From JBBIMP01 sp037444305 (GTDB taxonomy: Bacteria > Acidobacteriota > UBA6911): a stretch of 64,000 bases of DNA. A program made the translations under genes and the position numbers. The stretch covers positions 62,001-126,000 of the forward strand of contig JBBIMP010000011.1 of the NCBI GenBank assembly GCA_037444305.1, read 5' to 3'. This document shows positions 36,063 through 44,378 of this stretch, piece after piece. The stretch's first letter is position 1, and the number at the start of each line of letters is the position of its first letter. The notes under the pieces are model-generated. The model saw only the letters and a list, made by a program, of their open reading frames with translations, was not told the DNA's origin and did not search any database.

Positions 36063-36836
36063 ATGCAAGAAGTTGCACGCCGAGCAAAAACGTACGATGC
36101 GAGGGCCTCGCAGGATGCTGCGCGGGAGCAGCTCATCCTCGAGCACCTGCCCCAGATCAAATACATTGCCCACCGCATCTCCACCAAGCTCCCATCGCAC
36201 GTCGAGCTGAACGACCTGGTGAGCGCCGGTGTGCTGGGACTGATGGACGCGGTCGAAAAGTTCGATCCTTCCCGCGGAGTCAAATTCAAGACCTATGCCG
36301 AGCTGCGGGTCAAGGGCGCCATCCTCGACAGTCTCCGGAACCTGGACTGGGCGCCCCGCTCTCTGCGGAAACGCAGCAAGGACCTGGAAAAAACCTACAA
36401 GGACCTGGAGCAGCGCCTCGGCAGGCCGGCGGCCGACAAGGAGGTCGCCGACCAGATGGGGATTCCGCTCGAGGAGTTCTTCGAGCTGATCGACCAGATC
36501 AAGGGGCTGCACCTCGGAAGTTTTCACGAGATGGCCTCCCAAGAGAATGACCGCAATGCCGAGCCGCTGATCAAGTACATCCCCGATTCGCCGCAGATGG
36601 ACCCGTTCTACCTCTTTCACAAATCGGAGATCCGAACCCTGCTGTCGGGGGCCATCGAGGCACTGCCCAAAAAGGAGCGCCTCGTCGTCTCCCTCTACTA
36701 CTACGACGAGCTGACCATGAAGGAGATCGGGCGGGTCCTGGGGGTCAATGAATCCCGCGTCTCGCAGCTTCACACCAAGGCCATGCTCAGGCTGCGGACC
36801 AAGCTGCGCAAGGTCCGGGAAGACGAGCACTGCTGA
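36063..36836 (+). CDS. fliA: Flagellar sigma factor FliA (sigma-28)
   Basis: 257 aa. Region 2 (LEHLPQIKYIAHRISTKLPSHVELNDLVSAGVLGLMDAVEKFDPSRGVKFKTYAELRVKGAILDSLR), region 3 and region 4 helix-turn-helix (LTMKEIGRVLGVNESRVSQLHTKAMLRLRTKL). It transcribes late flagellar genes and is held by FlgM until the hook is complete. Three candidate sigma-28 promoters appear in the window. Start at ATG 36063 after AGAGGTGACGTC. Confidence 0.97.
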   Translation: MQEVARRAKTYDARASQDAAREQLILEHLPQIKYIAHRISTKLPSHVELNDLVSAGVLGLMDAVEKFDPSRGVKFKTYAELRVKGAILDSLRNLDWAPRSLRKRSKDLEKTYKDLEQRLGRPAADKEVADQMGIPLEEFFELIDQIKGLHLGSFHEMASQENDRNAEPLIKYIPDSPQMDPFYLFHKSEIRTLLSGAIEALPKKERLVVSLYYYDELTMKEIGRVLGVNESRVSQLHTKAMLRLRTKLRKVREDEHC

Positions 36837-36847
36837 ATCGAGAGGCC

Positions 36848-37828
36848 ATGATGGAAAAGATCCTTTCACAAGACGAGATCAACGCGCTGTTCTCGACGAT
36901 GGCATCCGAGGGCGCCGCTTTCGGGGATAACTCCGAGGGAGGAGCGGGAGTGCCCCGGCAGGTCTCCCGGTACGACTTCTGCCGCTCGGACAGGGTGGCC
37001 AAGGATCAGATCCGTTCCCTTCACGCCATTCACACCGGCCTGGCGCGCTGCCTCTCGGCATCGCTCTCGGCCTACCTCCGGAGCGTAGTGGAAGTGAACC
37101 TGCTCTCGGTGGACCAGGTGGCCTATGCGGAGTTCCTCAAACTGGTCTCCGATCCTACGCTGATCTGCAGCGTGGGCATGCAGCCGATGCACGGCAGCCT
37201 GGCCCTGGAGGTGAATCCCGCACTGACCTTTCCGATGATCGACATTCTCCTGGGCGGGCCGGGAAACCCAGCCGCCGAAAACAGGGCCCTGACGGAGATC
37301 GAGATGCACATCGTGGAAGCCGTCACGCGTCTCATCCTGAGGGACCTGAAGGAGGCCTGGCGGCCCGTGGTGGAACTGGATCCGCGGATGGAAGCGATGG
37401 AAACCAAGCCGCAGATGCTCCAGCTGGTCGCGCCCTCGGAGGCCGTCGTGTCCATTGGCTTCGAAGTCAAGCTTGCGGAGAACACCGGGATGCTCCACCT
37501 CTGCATCCCCTCCGTCATGCTGAAGGTCAACCGCTCCAAGTTCGACCAGCAGCGGCAACAGCGCACCAGCGAGACCAACCGCCGGGACTGCGCACGCATC
37601 GGGGAACTGGTGCGGGATGCCCGCGTGAAGCTCTCCGGAGTCCTGAAGGAAAGCAATCTGCTCGTGGAGGATCTTCTGACCTTCTCGGCCGGCGATGTGA
37701 TCCAGCTCAACCAGCGGCTGGGCGACCCGGTGCTCGTGAGCGTGGGCGGCCGGGCAAAGTTCCTGGCCCGTATCGTCGTACGGCGCGGCAAGAAGGCCCT
37801 GGAGATCACCCAACGGTATAACTCTTAA
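36848..37828 (+). CDS. fliM: Flagellar motor switch protein FliM
   Basis: 326 aa. N-terminal CheY-binding motif ILSQDEINALFSTMAS, a CheC-like middle domain with VNLLSVDQVAYAEFLKLV, and a C-terminal SpoA domain (VKLSGVLKESNLLVEDLLTFSAGDVIQLNQRLGDPVLVSVGGRAKFLA). FliM binds phosphorylated CheY and switches the motor. Starts 11 bp after fliA and is followed by a second FliN-type gene. Confidence 0.97.
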   Translation: MMEKILSQDEINALFSTMASEGAAFGDNSEGGAGVPRQVSRYDFCRSDRVAKDQIRSLHAIHTGLARCLSASLSAYLRSVVEVNLLSVDQVAYAEFLKLVSDPTLICSVGMQPMHGSLALEVNPALTFPMIDILLGGPGNPAAENRALTEIEMHIVEAVTRLILRDLKEAWRPVVELDPRMEAMETKPQMLQLVAPSEAVVSIGFEVKLAENTGMLHLCIPSVMLKVNRSKFDQQRQQRTSETNRRDCARIGELVRDARVKLSGVLKESNLLVEDLLTFSAGDVIQLNQRLGDPVLVSVGGRAKFLARIVVRRGKKALEITQRYNS

Positions 37829-37850
37829 CACCCATGTAGCGAGGATCAGC

Positions 37851-38777
37851 GTGAATCAAGAAACGGAGTACAGGGACGTGCAAGGGATCGAGAAGGCGGC
37901 ATCGGATCTGGCGCGGGCGATCGCCGCAGGCCTGGCAGGTGCCGCCCAGGATGCCACTCAGATCGAGGCCTCCGCATCCTGCCTGCGGCTCGAGAGGTCG
38001 GGTTTGCGCGAGGTGCTGCTCCTCCAGCCCGCGGTGGCCGTCGAGCTGCAGTTTCACAAGGGGCTGCAAGGCGGCGCGATCTTTCTGATCGAGCGGAGCG
38101 AACTCCTGCGCCTGGCCAGGCTTATCGGCGGTCTCGAGGAAGCGGAGAACTTCGACCCGGCCGTGACCGAGGCATGCCTGCAGTATTTCACCGATGCGCT
38201 GGACAAGGCGCGGACAGGCTTCTCCGGAGCTGCACCCGGAGGTTTTGCCGCCGGCAGTCCGCGGCTGGTCAACCCGGACGGCGGCGAAGAGCGCCTGAAT
38301 CCCTTCATGGAAGCCTACCAGGACGGCCTCTGCGCCACGCTCCAGCTGAGCGTGGATTCCAATCCCGAGTTCCTTATGCGCGCGGTCTTCGACCGGGCCG
38401 CCACGATGTCGCTGGCGCAGGCGGGGGCGCAGGGCGCGCGGTCCAGGGCGGCCAAGGCGCAGAGCGCCGGTCACGGCCGGGCTGCCGGCGGGAGAGGCTC
38501 CGATAACGCCTACCCCAAGTGGAACATGGACCTCATTCTGGATGTAGAGCTGGGTGTCATCGTGGCCTTCGGCGAGGCCGAGATGCCGTTGAAGGATGTC
38601 CTGAAGCTCGGGATCGGATCCGTGATCGAGCTCGACAAGGGAGTGAACGAGCCGGTAACCGTCATCGTGAACGACAAGCCGATCGCAAAGGGCGAGGTGG
38701 TCATGGTGGACGGCAATTACGGAGTGAAGGTGCTTGAGGTCGAAAGCACCGCCGAGCGGATCAGGTCGCTGGGCTAG
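37851..38777 (+). CDS. fliN: FliN/FliY-type motor switch protein with long N-terminal domain
   Basis: 308 aa. C-terminal SpoA domain (NMDLILDVELGVIVAFGEAEMPLKDVLKLGIGSVIELDKGVNEPVTVIVNDKPIAKGEVVMVDGNYGVKVLEV) preceded by an about 190-aa region with a hydrophobic QLGAIFLIE-like core, resembling a CheC/FliM-like phosphatase domain but without a clear catalytic motif. FliN forms the base of the C-ring. It is the second SpoA protein here besides that at 27464. GTG start at 37851 has GAGG upstream. I cannot tell whether it is FliY or a FliN variant. Confidence 0.85.
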   Translation: MNQETEYRDVQGIEKAASDLARAIAAGLAGAAQDATQIEASASCLRLERSGLREVLLLQPAVAVELQFHKGLQGGAIFLIERSELLRLARLIGGLEEAENFDPAVTEACLQYFTDALDKARTGFSGAAPGGFAAGSPRLVNPDGGEERLNPFMEAYQDGLCATLQLSVDSNPEFLMRAVFDRAATMSLAQAGAQGARSRAAKAQSAGHGRAAGGRGSDNAYPKWNMDLILDVELGVIVAFGEAEMPLKDVLKLGIGSVIELDKGVNEPVTVIVNDKPIAKGEVVMVDGNYGVKVLEVESTAERIRSLG

Positions 38778-38806
38778 GAAAAGAAACCGGAGGTTCGGGA
38801 GCTGAC

Positions 38807-39044
38807 ATGACACCTGTAGAAACAAAGCTGATGAGCCTGGAGGAGGTAGCGAAGAATGCGGGGGACCTGCCGTCCTTTCCGGCGACGGCCTTCAAGGCAA
38901 TGCAGATGAGCGAAGATCCCCAGGTCACGGCGCGTGACCTGCAGGCGGTCATCGCGAGGGATCAGGCTCAGCCCCCTGGATGTCGAGCAACTGGCTGCCG
39001 AAGCCGCGACCATGATTAAAAACCTGTCGGGCATGGAGGGGTAG
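38807..39044 (+). pseudogene. HDOD-domain gene remnant with internal deletion and frameshift
   Basis: From ATG 38807 the frame reads LEEVAKNAGDLPSFPATAFK and QVTARDLQAVIARDQA, which looks like the start of an HDOD signalling domain. Then the frame breaks. A different frame from about 38967 gives LSPLDVEQLAAEAATMIKNL and ends at TAG 39042-39044, like the C-terminal tail of HDOD proteins. Normal HDOD proteins are about 270-290 aa; here only about 79 codons remain, so an internal block of some 200 codons and the frame are lost. An assembly collapse would look the same. It sits beside DUF2802-like gene 39081, a familiar pairing in flagellar clusters. Confidence 0.7.
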
Positions 39045-39080
39045 CGGGCTCCCCTTCGCGCTCCTGCCGAGGACGTGACC

Positions 39081-39581
39081 ATGGATTTGTCAAACCCGAT
39101 CATCGCCGGCCCCGTGATTGCGCTTTCAGCCAGTGCCGTGGGGCTTGTCGCTCTCCACTGGTTCTGGCAGCGGCGCTTTCAGCGGCTGCAGCGGCAGCTC
39201 TCCAGGAGCGCCGAGGACATGCTGCAGATGGCGGAACTCCAGGTGGATGCCTACAAGCGTTTCAGCCGCCACCTGGCAGAGGTCGAGGATAGGCTATTCC
39301 ACCTCGCCGTTCCGTCCGCCGACTCCCCACTGCCACTGGGCCGCAGGCACCAGGTGGTAACTCTTGCCAAAAAGGGGCTGGGCGCCGAGGAGATCGCGGA
39401 CCGGCTGAAGATGCCGAGGGGCGAAGCGGAATTGATCCTGAACCTGCGGCGGTTCATGGACACCAGGGCGGCGGATTCGCCGCCCGACTGCGGGTTGCGA
39501 GTCGGCCTGCGGTGCAGGGAAGGGGCGCCGGGGATTCCGGCAGCAACCATAACGGCACCGGCCCAGGCGGGACGGACCTGA
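39081..39581 (+). CDS. DUF2802-like membrane-anchored protein
   Basis: 166 aa from ATG 39081, with GAGGA at 39069-39073. One N-terminal transmembrane segment (PVIALSASAVGLVALHWFWQ), a coiled coil (RLQRQLSRSAEDMLQMAELQVDAYKRF) and a helix-turn-helix-like stretch (QVVTLAKKGLGAEEIADRLKMPRGEAELILNL). This arrangement matches the small DUF2802 family found in flagellar gene clusters. Its role is not known; a DNA-binding function is not proven because the anchor would put the protein at the membrane. Tail after residue 125 is low-complexity. Confidence 0.75.
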   Translation: MDLSNPIIAGPVIALSASAVGLVALHWFWQRRFQRLQRQLSRSAEDMLQMAELQVDAYKRFSRHLAEVEDRLFHLAVPSADSPLPLGRRHQVVTLAKKGLGAEEIADRLKMPRGEAELILNLRRFMDTRAADSPPDCGLRVGLRCREGAPGIPAATITAPAQAGRT

Positions 39582-39705
39582 AACCGGGCAACGGTTGCCA
39601 GCCAAAATAGGCAAAAGCTGCCGGCCGGTATCGGGTTTTTGACGCAAGCTTGAGCGTTTGATCTGGAAGATGTTGACTGAAATAGGGTTAATCGCTTGGT
39701 GATCA

Positions 39706-39722
39706 TTGGCACAAATCTTGCT
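39706..39722 (+). promoter_or_regulatory. Sigma-54 promoter of the flgF run
   Basis: TTGGCACAAATCTTGCT is a full match to TTGGCAC-N5-TTGCT: GG (39708-39709) and GC (39720-39721) 10 bp apart. It lies 57 bp before flgF. The gap (39582-39779) holds nothing else I recognise. Confidence 0.88.
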
Positions 39723-39779
39723 AGACCATAGTGGATTCGCAAAGCTGGCCCGGCAATCCCCGGACGATTGCGAGGAAAA

Positions 39780-40514
39780 ATGAACAACGGCATCCATGTC
39801 GCCTATTCGGGAATGAAGGCCCAGATGGAGGCGCTGGACCTGCTCGCCAACAATCTGGCGAATGTAAACACTGCCGGCTTCAAAGAGCAGCGGACCTTCT
39901 TCAGCCTGATGAACCAGACTATCGGGGATGCCGGTGGACAGACGCCGGGAGGTGCGGCGAATGGCCGGGTGAAGATCTCGGAGGGCGGCCTGAACCTGCA
40001 GGACGGGTTGCTGCGCGAGACGGGGCGGGACCTGGATGTCGCCCTCGTGGGCGCCGGCTTCCTCACGGTTCAGACCGACCGGGGCATGCGCTTCACGCGC
40101 AACGGAAACCTCAGGACCGACGCCCGGTCTGTGCTCTGCACCTCGGAAGGGCACCCGGTGCTGGGGGAACAGGGTCCGATAAGACTCGGTCCGGGGAAGG
40201 TCAGCATCACGGAGACCGGCGAGGTCCTGTTGGACAACCAGCCGGTCGAACGGTTGAAGCTGGCCGCCTTCGGCAACGGCGGGGACCTGGTGAGGGAGGG
40301 CAACTCACTGTTTGCCCCGGCCGGGCCGGGCGCGCAGCCCGCGGCGGCGGATGTGTCCGTGCGCCAGGGCTTTCTCGAGCAGTCCAATGTCAACCCCGTA
40401 CAGGCCACCATTCGGCTGGTGGAGATCATGCGCCACTTTGAAGCCATTCAGAAAAGCCTGAATCTGATGATCAACGATCTGGACGCCAAAGCCATAGCCA
40501 GGCTTGGCCGTTAG
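39780..40514 (+). CDS. flgF: Flagellar basal-body rod protein FlgF
   Basis: 244 aa. N-terminal motif IHVAYSGMKAQMEALDLLANNLANVNTAGFKEQRTFF and C-terminal FLEQSNVNPVQATIRLVEIMRHFEAIQKSLNLM place it in the rod/hook family. Being shorter than flgG and preceding it, FlgF fits best. ATG at 39780 has GAGG upstream. It leads flgF-flgG-flgA-flgH-flgI. Confidence 0.92.
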   Translation: MNNGIHVAYSGMKAQMEALDLLANNLANVNTAGFKEQRTFFSLMNQTIGDAGGQTPGGAANGRVKISEGGLNLQDGLLRETGRDLDVALVGAGFLTVQTDRGMRFTRNGNLRTDARSVLCTSEGHPVLGEQGPIRLGPGKVSITETGEVLLDNQPVERLKLAAFGNGGDLVREGNSLFAPAGPGAQPAAADVSVRQGFLEQSNVNPVQATIRLVEIMRHFEAIQKSLNLMINDLDAKAIARLGR

Positions 40515-40523
40515 GAGGACCCT

Positions 40524-41312
40524 ATGTTGCGAGCTCTGTACACGGCGGCGAGCGGGATGGAAGCCCAGCAGCTGAACATCGACAACATCGCCCACAACCT
40601 GGCGAACATCAACACGACCGGGTTCAAGCAGAGGCGGACGCAGTTCCAGGATTTGCTCTACCAGAACGTCCGCGTACCCGGTACCTCCGCCACCGCCAGC
40701 ACGGAAGTGCCCGTGGGACTTCAGATCGGGCTCGGTACCCGGCCGGTGGCGACCGAGATGATTTTCACCCAGGGAGATATCATTTCTACGAGCAATCCGC
40801 TGGACATGGTCATCGAGGGTCAGGGCTTCTTCCAGGTCCGGTTGACCAACGGCCAGATCGCCTACTCGCGCAGCGGCAACTTCCATCTGAACAGGGACGG
40901 GGCTCTCGTGACCACCGAGGGTGATCTGCTCGACCCGCAGATTACCATTCCGCAGGACCAGGTCGGCATCACCATAGGCGCCGACGGCACCGTCACCGTG
41001 GTCCAGGCCGGCCAGACGCAGCCGCAGCAGGTCGGGCGGATTGAAATCGCGCTCTTCCAGAATCCTGCCGGACTGCAGAGCATCGGCAAGAATCTCTTCC
41101 TGCCGACCCAGGCTTCGGGCGATCCCATTACGGGAACCCCTGGAGAAAACGGGCTCGGCACCATCCTCTCGGGTTTCCTCGAGCAGTCCAATGTCAGCGT
41201 CGTGGAGGAGATGGTGGGCATGATCATGAGCCAGCGGGCCTACGAGGCCAATTCCAAGGTCATCCGCACGGCGGATGAGATGATTACGCAGGCCAACAAC
41301 GTCGTCCGGTAA
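40524..41312 (+). CDS. flgG: Flagellar distal rod protein FlgG
   Basis: 262 aa. Starts LRALYTAASGMEAQQLNIDNIAHNLANINTTGFKQRRTQFQDLLYQ, the FlgG signature, and ends FLEQSNVSVVEEMVGMIMSQRAYEANSKVIRTADEMITQANNVVR. FlgG forms the distal rod. It lies between flgF and flgA, as in many diderms. Confidence 0.97.
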   Translation: MLRALYTAASGMEAQQLNIDNIAHNLANINTTGFKQRRTQFQDLLYQNVRVPGTSATASTEVPVGLQIGLGTRPVATEMIFTQGDIISTSNPLDMVIEGQGFFQVRLTNGQIAYSRSGNFHLNRDGALVTTEGDLLDPQITIPQDQVGITIGADGTVTVVQAGQTQPQQVGRIEIALFQNPAGLQSIGKNLFLPTQASGDPITGTPGENGLGTILSGFLEQSNVSVVEEMVGMIMSQRAYEANSKVIRTADEMITQANNVVR

Positions 41313-41507
41313 GAGTGTGATTTGATGCAAGCTTCGAATTCTCTCCTCAAACCACGCCCCGCCTGTTTCGAAGCGCGGCCTTTTTTCGGCGCGGAGCCTG
41401 CCGGGTCCGCTCCGAAGGCCGGCTTCTCTGCAACGCTTTTCACCCGTGGACAGGAGCGCCTGCCGGCTCAGAAAAATCCCCTTCTGTCCCGTCCCTTGCT
41501 GCCTGAA

Positions 41508-42500
41508 ATGGAGTCCCCCCTCAGTGTGGTTGAGGGGAGGATTCGGAGCTTGCCGATAATGCTGCTTTTTGTATTGTGCTGTGCCTCCGTGCTGCGGGCA
41601 TTCGGCCCCGGGGAGGTTGTGGTGACGCTGCGGGATCAGTCGGTCGTGCGGGGCACCTTGGTCCTGCTCGGAGACCTCGCCGAGGTGACCGGCGACGACT
41701 CCGGTGCGGCCGATAGGCTCGCTGCGCTCCCAATCAGACTTGAACCCGGATCCAGGTTGCTGAGCCGGGCCGATCTCGAAAAGCTCCTGGAGAAGGAAAT
41801 GGCCGGGCTGAAAGGGGTTCGGATCGAGGGCGCACCCATCAGCCGAGTGACTGTCGGCGCCGGCGGACCGGAAGCAGAACCAATCGCGCAACTGCTGAAG
41901 GCACGTCTCGCCGCCGTAACGCAGTGGAGCGAGGAGGAGATTCTCGTCCGGCGGATCTCGGGCCTCGATGACCTGGGCCTGCCCGCTGCCGGAGTCGAAT
42001 ACAGGGTGGCTGGGCACATCTCGCCCGGGGCGATGCGGAATCCGCTCGTACCCTTCGAAGCTCTGATCGATGGCAAACGGGTGCGCACATTCTGGGTGAA
42101 GGCCGAGGTCCGGGTGGTAGCCAGGGTCGTCAAGGCCCTCAACCGCATCGACTATCGGTCCCGCCTGCAGGCCGCAGACCTGGAGGAGATTGTCTGCGAG
42201 ATCGAAGATCCGGGCCTGATCTATGTGAGGGCGCTGGCCGAAGCAACCGGAGCGATTGCCAAAAGGACGCTGGCGCCGGGCGATTTGATCCGGAAAAACT
42301 GGCTGGAGGCGGGAACTATGGTGCGCAAGGGGGATACCGTGCGCCTTGTCGCCGTGCGCGATTCCGTCAGCCTGACCGTGCTGGCCCGCGCGCTGCAGGA
42401 CGGTAAACTCGGCGAGCAGATCCGCGTGCAGAATCTCGATTTCAACCGGCCCGTGACCGCACAGGTGACGGGCGAGCGCGAAGTGCGCGTGGGCAATTAA
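41508..42500 (+). CDS. flgA: Flagellar P-ring assembly chaperone FlgA
   Basis: About 330 aa. A hydrophobic leader (GRIRSLPIMLLFVLCCASVLRAFG) precedes a periplasmic part containing VKALNRIDYRSRLQAADLEEIVCEIEDPG and a C-terminal SAF domain (AIAKRTLAPGDLIRKNWLEAGTMVRKGDTVRLVAVRDSVSLTVLARALQDGKLGEQIRVQNLD). FlgA helps FlgI assemble. The start is uncertain: ATG 41508 gives arginines before the hydrophobic stretch, while TTG 41550 has a better GGGGAGG. 41313-41507 is open in frame but looks non-coding. Confidence 0.88.
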   Translation: MESPLSVVEGRIRSLPIMLLFVLCCASVLRAFGPGEVVVTLRDQSVVRGTLVLLGDLAEVTGDDSGAADRLAALPIRLEPGSRLLSRADLEKLLEKEMAGLKGVRIEGAPISRVTVGAGGPEAEPIAQLLKARLAAVTQWSEEEILVRRISGLDDLGLPAAGVEYRVAGHISPGAMRNPLVPFEALIDGKRVRTFWVKAEVRVVARVVKALNRIDYRSRLQAADLEEIVCEIEDPGLIYVRALAEATGAIAKRTLAPGDLIRKNWLEAGTMVRKGDTVRLVAVRDSVSLTVLARALQDGKLGEQIRVQNLDFNRPVTAQVTGEREVRVGN

Positions 42501-42509
42501 GGAGGACTG

Positions 42510-43217
42510 ATGAAGAAAATTCGTTGGAGGACCTCGATGGCGGTCCTGCTCGCCATTTTCCCGGCCATGTTCTTTGCCGGCTGCGGCCAGAAAAATGTCC
42601 GGAACAATGCGGCCGACAGCCTGGCTGCCTATGTCGAGGAGGCCAAAAACCAGGCGGCGAAGGACCAGACGGGCGAAGGCTCGCTCTGGGTCAACAACGG
42701 ACGCCAGTCCAATCTGTTCAGGGACTTCAAAGCCAGGAACGTGAACGACATTGTCACCATCAGGGTTTACGAGACCACACAGGCGACCACGAGCGCCGAC
42801 GCCAAGAGCGGTCGGAGCACCGAGGTGGATTCCGGGTTTGACAGCATGTTCGGGGCGGAAAGGCTGGTGAAGGAGCTTGCCTCCCCGGTCTCCGGCAAGA
42901 GCGATTCCAGCTTCCAGGGCGAGGGCTCGACCACTCGGGCCACGGCCGTGAGCACCACTCTCAGCGCCCGGGTTACCGACGTGCTGCCCAACGGCTACCT
43001 TCTCGTCGAGGGGATCCGGGAAATCCGGCTCAACAACGAAGACCAGACGATTTACCTGACCGGAGTAGTGCGCCCGGAGGATATCGGGGCGGGAAATGTG
43101 GTTTCCTCCGCGGCGATCGCCCAGATGGAGATCCGCGTCCAGGGACGGGGAACCGTCAGCCAGCCGCTGAAACCGGGATGGCTTTATAAAATCCTCACCG
43201 CAGTGATGCCCTTCTAG
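42510..43217 (+). CDS. flgH: Flagellar L-ring protein FlgH
   Basis: 235 aa lipoprotein: signal peptide (MAVLLAIFPAMFFAGCGQK) with lipobox FAGC, then SLWVNNGRQSNLFRDFKARNVNDIVTIRVYETTQA, and YLTGVVRPEDIGAGNVVSSAAIAQMEIRVQGRG, typical of FlgH. It forms the outer-membrane bushing around the rod. Starts 9 bp after flgA. Confidence 0.96.
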   Translation: MKKIRWRTSMAVLLAIFPAMFFAGCGQKNVRNNAADSLAAYVEEAKNQAAKDQTGEGSLWVNNGRQSNLFRDFKARNVNDIVTIRVYETTQATTSADAKSGRSTEVDSGFDSMFGAERLVKELASPVSGKSDSSFQGEGSTTRATAVSTTLSARVTDVLPNGYLLVEGIREIRLNNEDQTIYLTGVVRPEDIGAGNVVSSAAIAQMEIRVQGRGTVSQPLKPGWLYKILTAVMPF

Positions 43218-43226
43218 GAGGCCGGC

Positions 43227-44339
43227 ATGCGCAAGTCACTGAAGTCGATGGTTGTCCTGCTTTGCCTGCCGGTTCTTTCCGCGCCGGAATCTCCGCTGCT
43301 TGCCGCCAGCAGGATCAAAGACATCGCATTTTTCGAGGGGGTCCGGGACAACCAGATTGTCGGCTACGGACTCGTGGTCGGCCTCAACGGCTCGGGGGAC
43401 AGGCGCCAGACCTTTTTCTCCACCCAGACGCTCACCAACATGCTCGAGCGGAGCGGGATCACCGTTCCGGCCGACCAGATCCGCGTCAAGAACATTGCGG
43501 CCGTAATGGTGACTGCCAACCTGCCCCCCTTCATACGGCGGGGGAGCCGGCTGGACGTGACCGTCAGTTCCATCGGGGATGCGGAAAGCATCCAGGGGGG
43601 TGTCCTGATTATGACTCCCCTGCGCGCGGCCAACGGCGAAGTGTATGTGACCGCCCAGGGACAAGTGGCCCTCGGGGGATTCAGCGCCAGCGCAGCGGGC
43701 AGCAGGGCGCAGACGAACCACCCGACGGTCGGCAAGATCATGGATGGAGGGCTGGTCGAGAGAGAAGTCCCGGTGAACATCGCGGGCAAGACCGAGCTGA
43801 CGCTTGTCCTGCGGGAAAGCGATTTCACGACGGCCATGCGCGCCGTGCGCGCCGTCAACGAGACCGCAGGTGCGGATGTGGCACGCGCCGTGGATGGCCG
43901 AAGCATAGCGATCCGGATTCCGGAGCAATACGCGGGCAGGGTCGTCGAGTTCCTGTCCCTGATCGAGAACACCACGATGGACGTCGATTTCAAGGCGCGC
44001 GTGGTGGTGAACGAGCGGACGGGCACCATCGTGATGGGGAAGGATGTCCGCATCACGGCCGTCTCCATCATCCATGGAAGCCTTTCGCTGCAGGTCGGGA
44101 CCACCTTCGAGGTTTCCCAACCGCCGGCTTTTTCCAAGGGGCAGACCACGGTGGTGCCCGAAACCACGCTTTCGGTCCGCGAGGAAAAAGGCCGGACGGT
44201 GAGCCTGGGCGCCGGAGCCAACGTGGAGGAAGTCGTCCGGGCTCTCAACTCCATCGGTGCCGGGCCGCGCGACGTCATTGCCATCCTGCAGGCGATCAAG
44301 GCTGCCGGAGCCCTGCAGGCCGAACTGGAGATCATCTAG
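43227..44339 (+). CDS. flgI: Flagellar P-ring protein FlgI
   Basis: 370 aa with an N-terminal signal peptide. Conserved RIKDIAFFEGVRDNQIVGYGLVVGLNGSGDRRQTFF, NIAAVMVTANLPPFIRRGSRLDVTVSSIGDAES and the C-terminal LGAGANVEEVVRALNSIGAGPRDVIAILQAIKAAGALQAELEII. It forms the periplasmic P-ring. Together with flgH it shows a diderm envelope. Confidence 0.97.
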   Translation: MRKSLKSMVVLLCLPVLSAPESPLLAASRIKDIAFFEGVRDNQIVGYGLVVGLNGSGDRRQTFFSTQTLTNMLERSGITVPADQIRVKNIAAVMVTANLPPFIRRGSRLDVTVSSIGDAESIQGGVLIMTPLRAANGEVYVTAQGQVALGGFSASAAGSRAQTNHPTVGKIMDGGLVEREVPVNIAGKTELTLVLRESDFTTAMRAVRAVNETAGADVARAVDGRSIAIRIPEQYAGRVVEFLSLIENTTMDVDFKARVVVNERTGTIVMGKDVRITAVSIIHGSLSLQVGTTFEVSQPPAFSKGQTTVVPETTLSVREEKGRTVSLGAGANVEEVVRALNSIGAGPRDVIAILQAIKAAGALQAELEII

Positions 44340-44378
44340 GCATCGGGACGGGTGAGACCGGGTATGGGAGACGTATTC

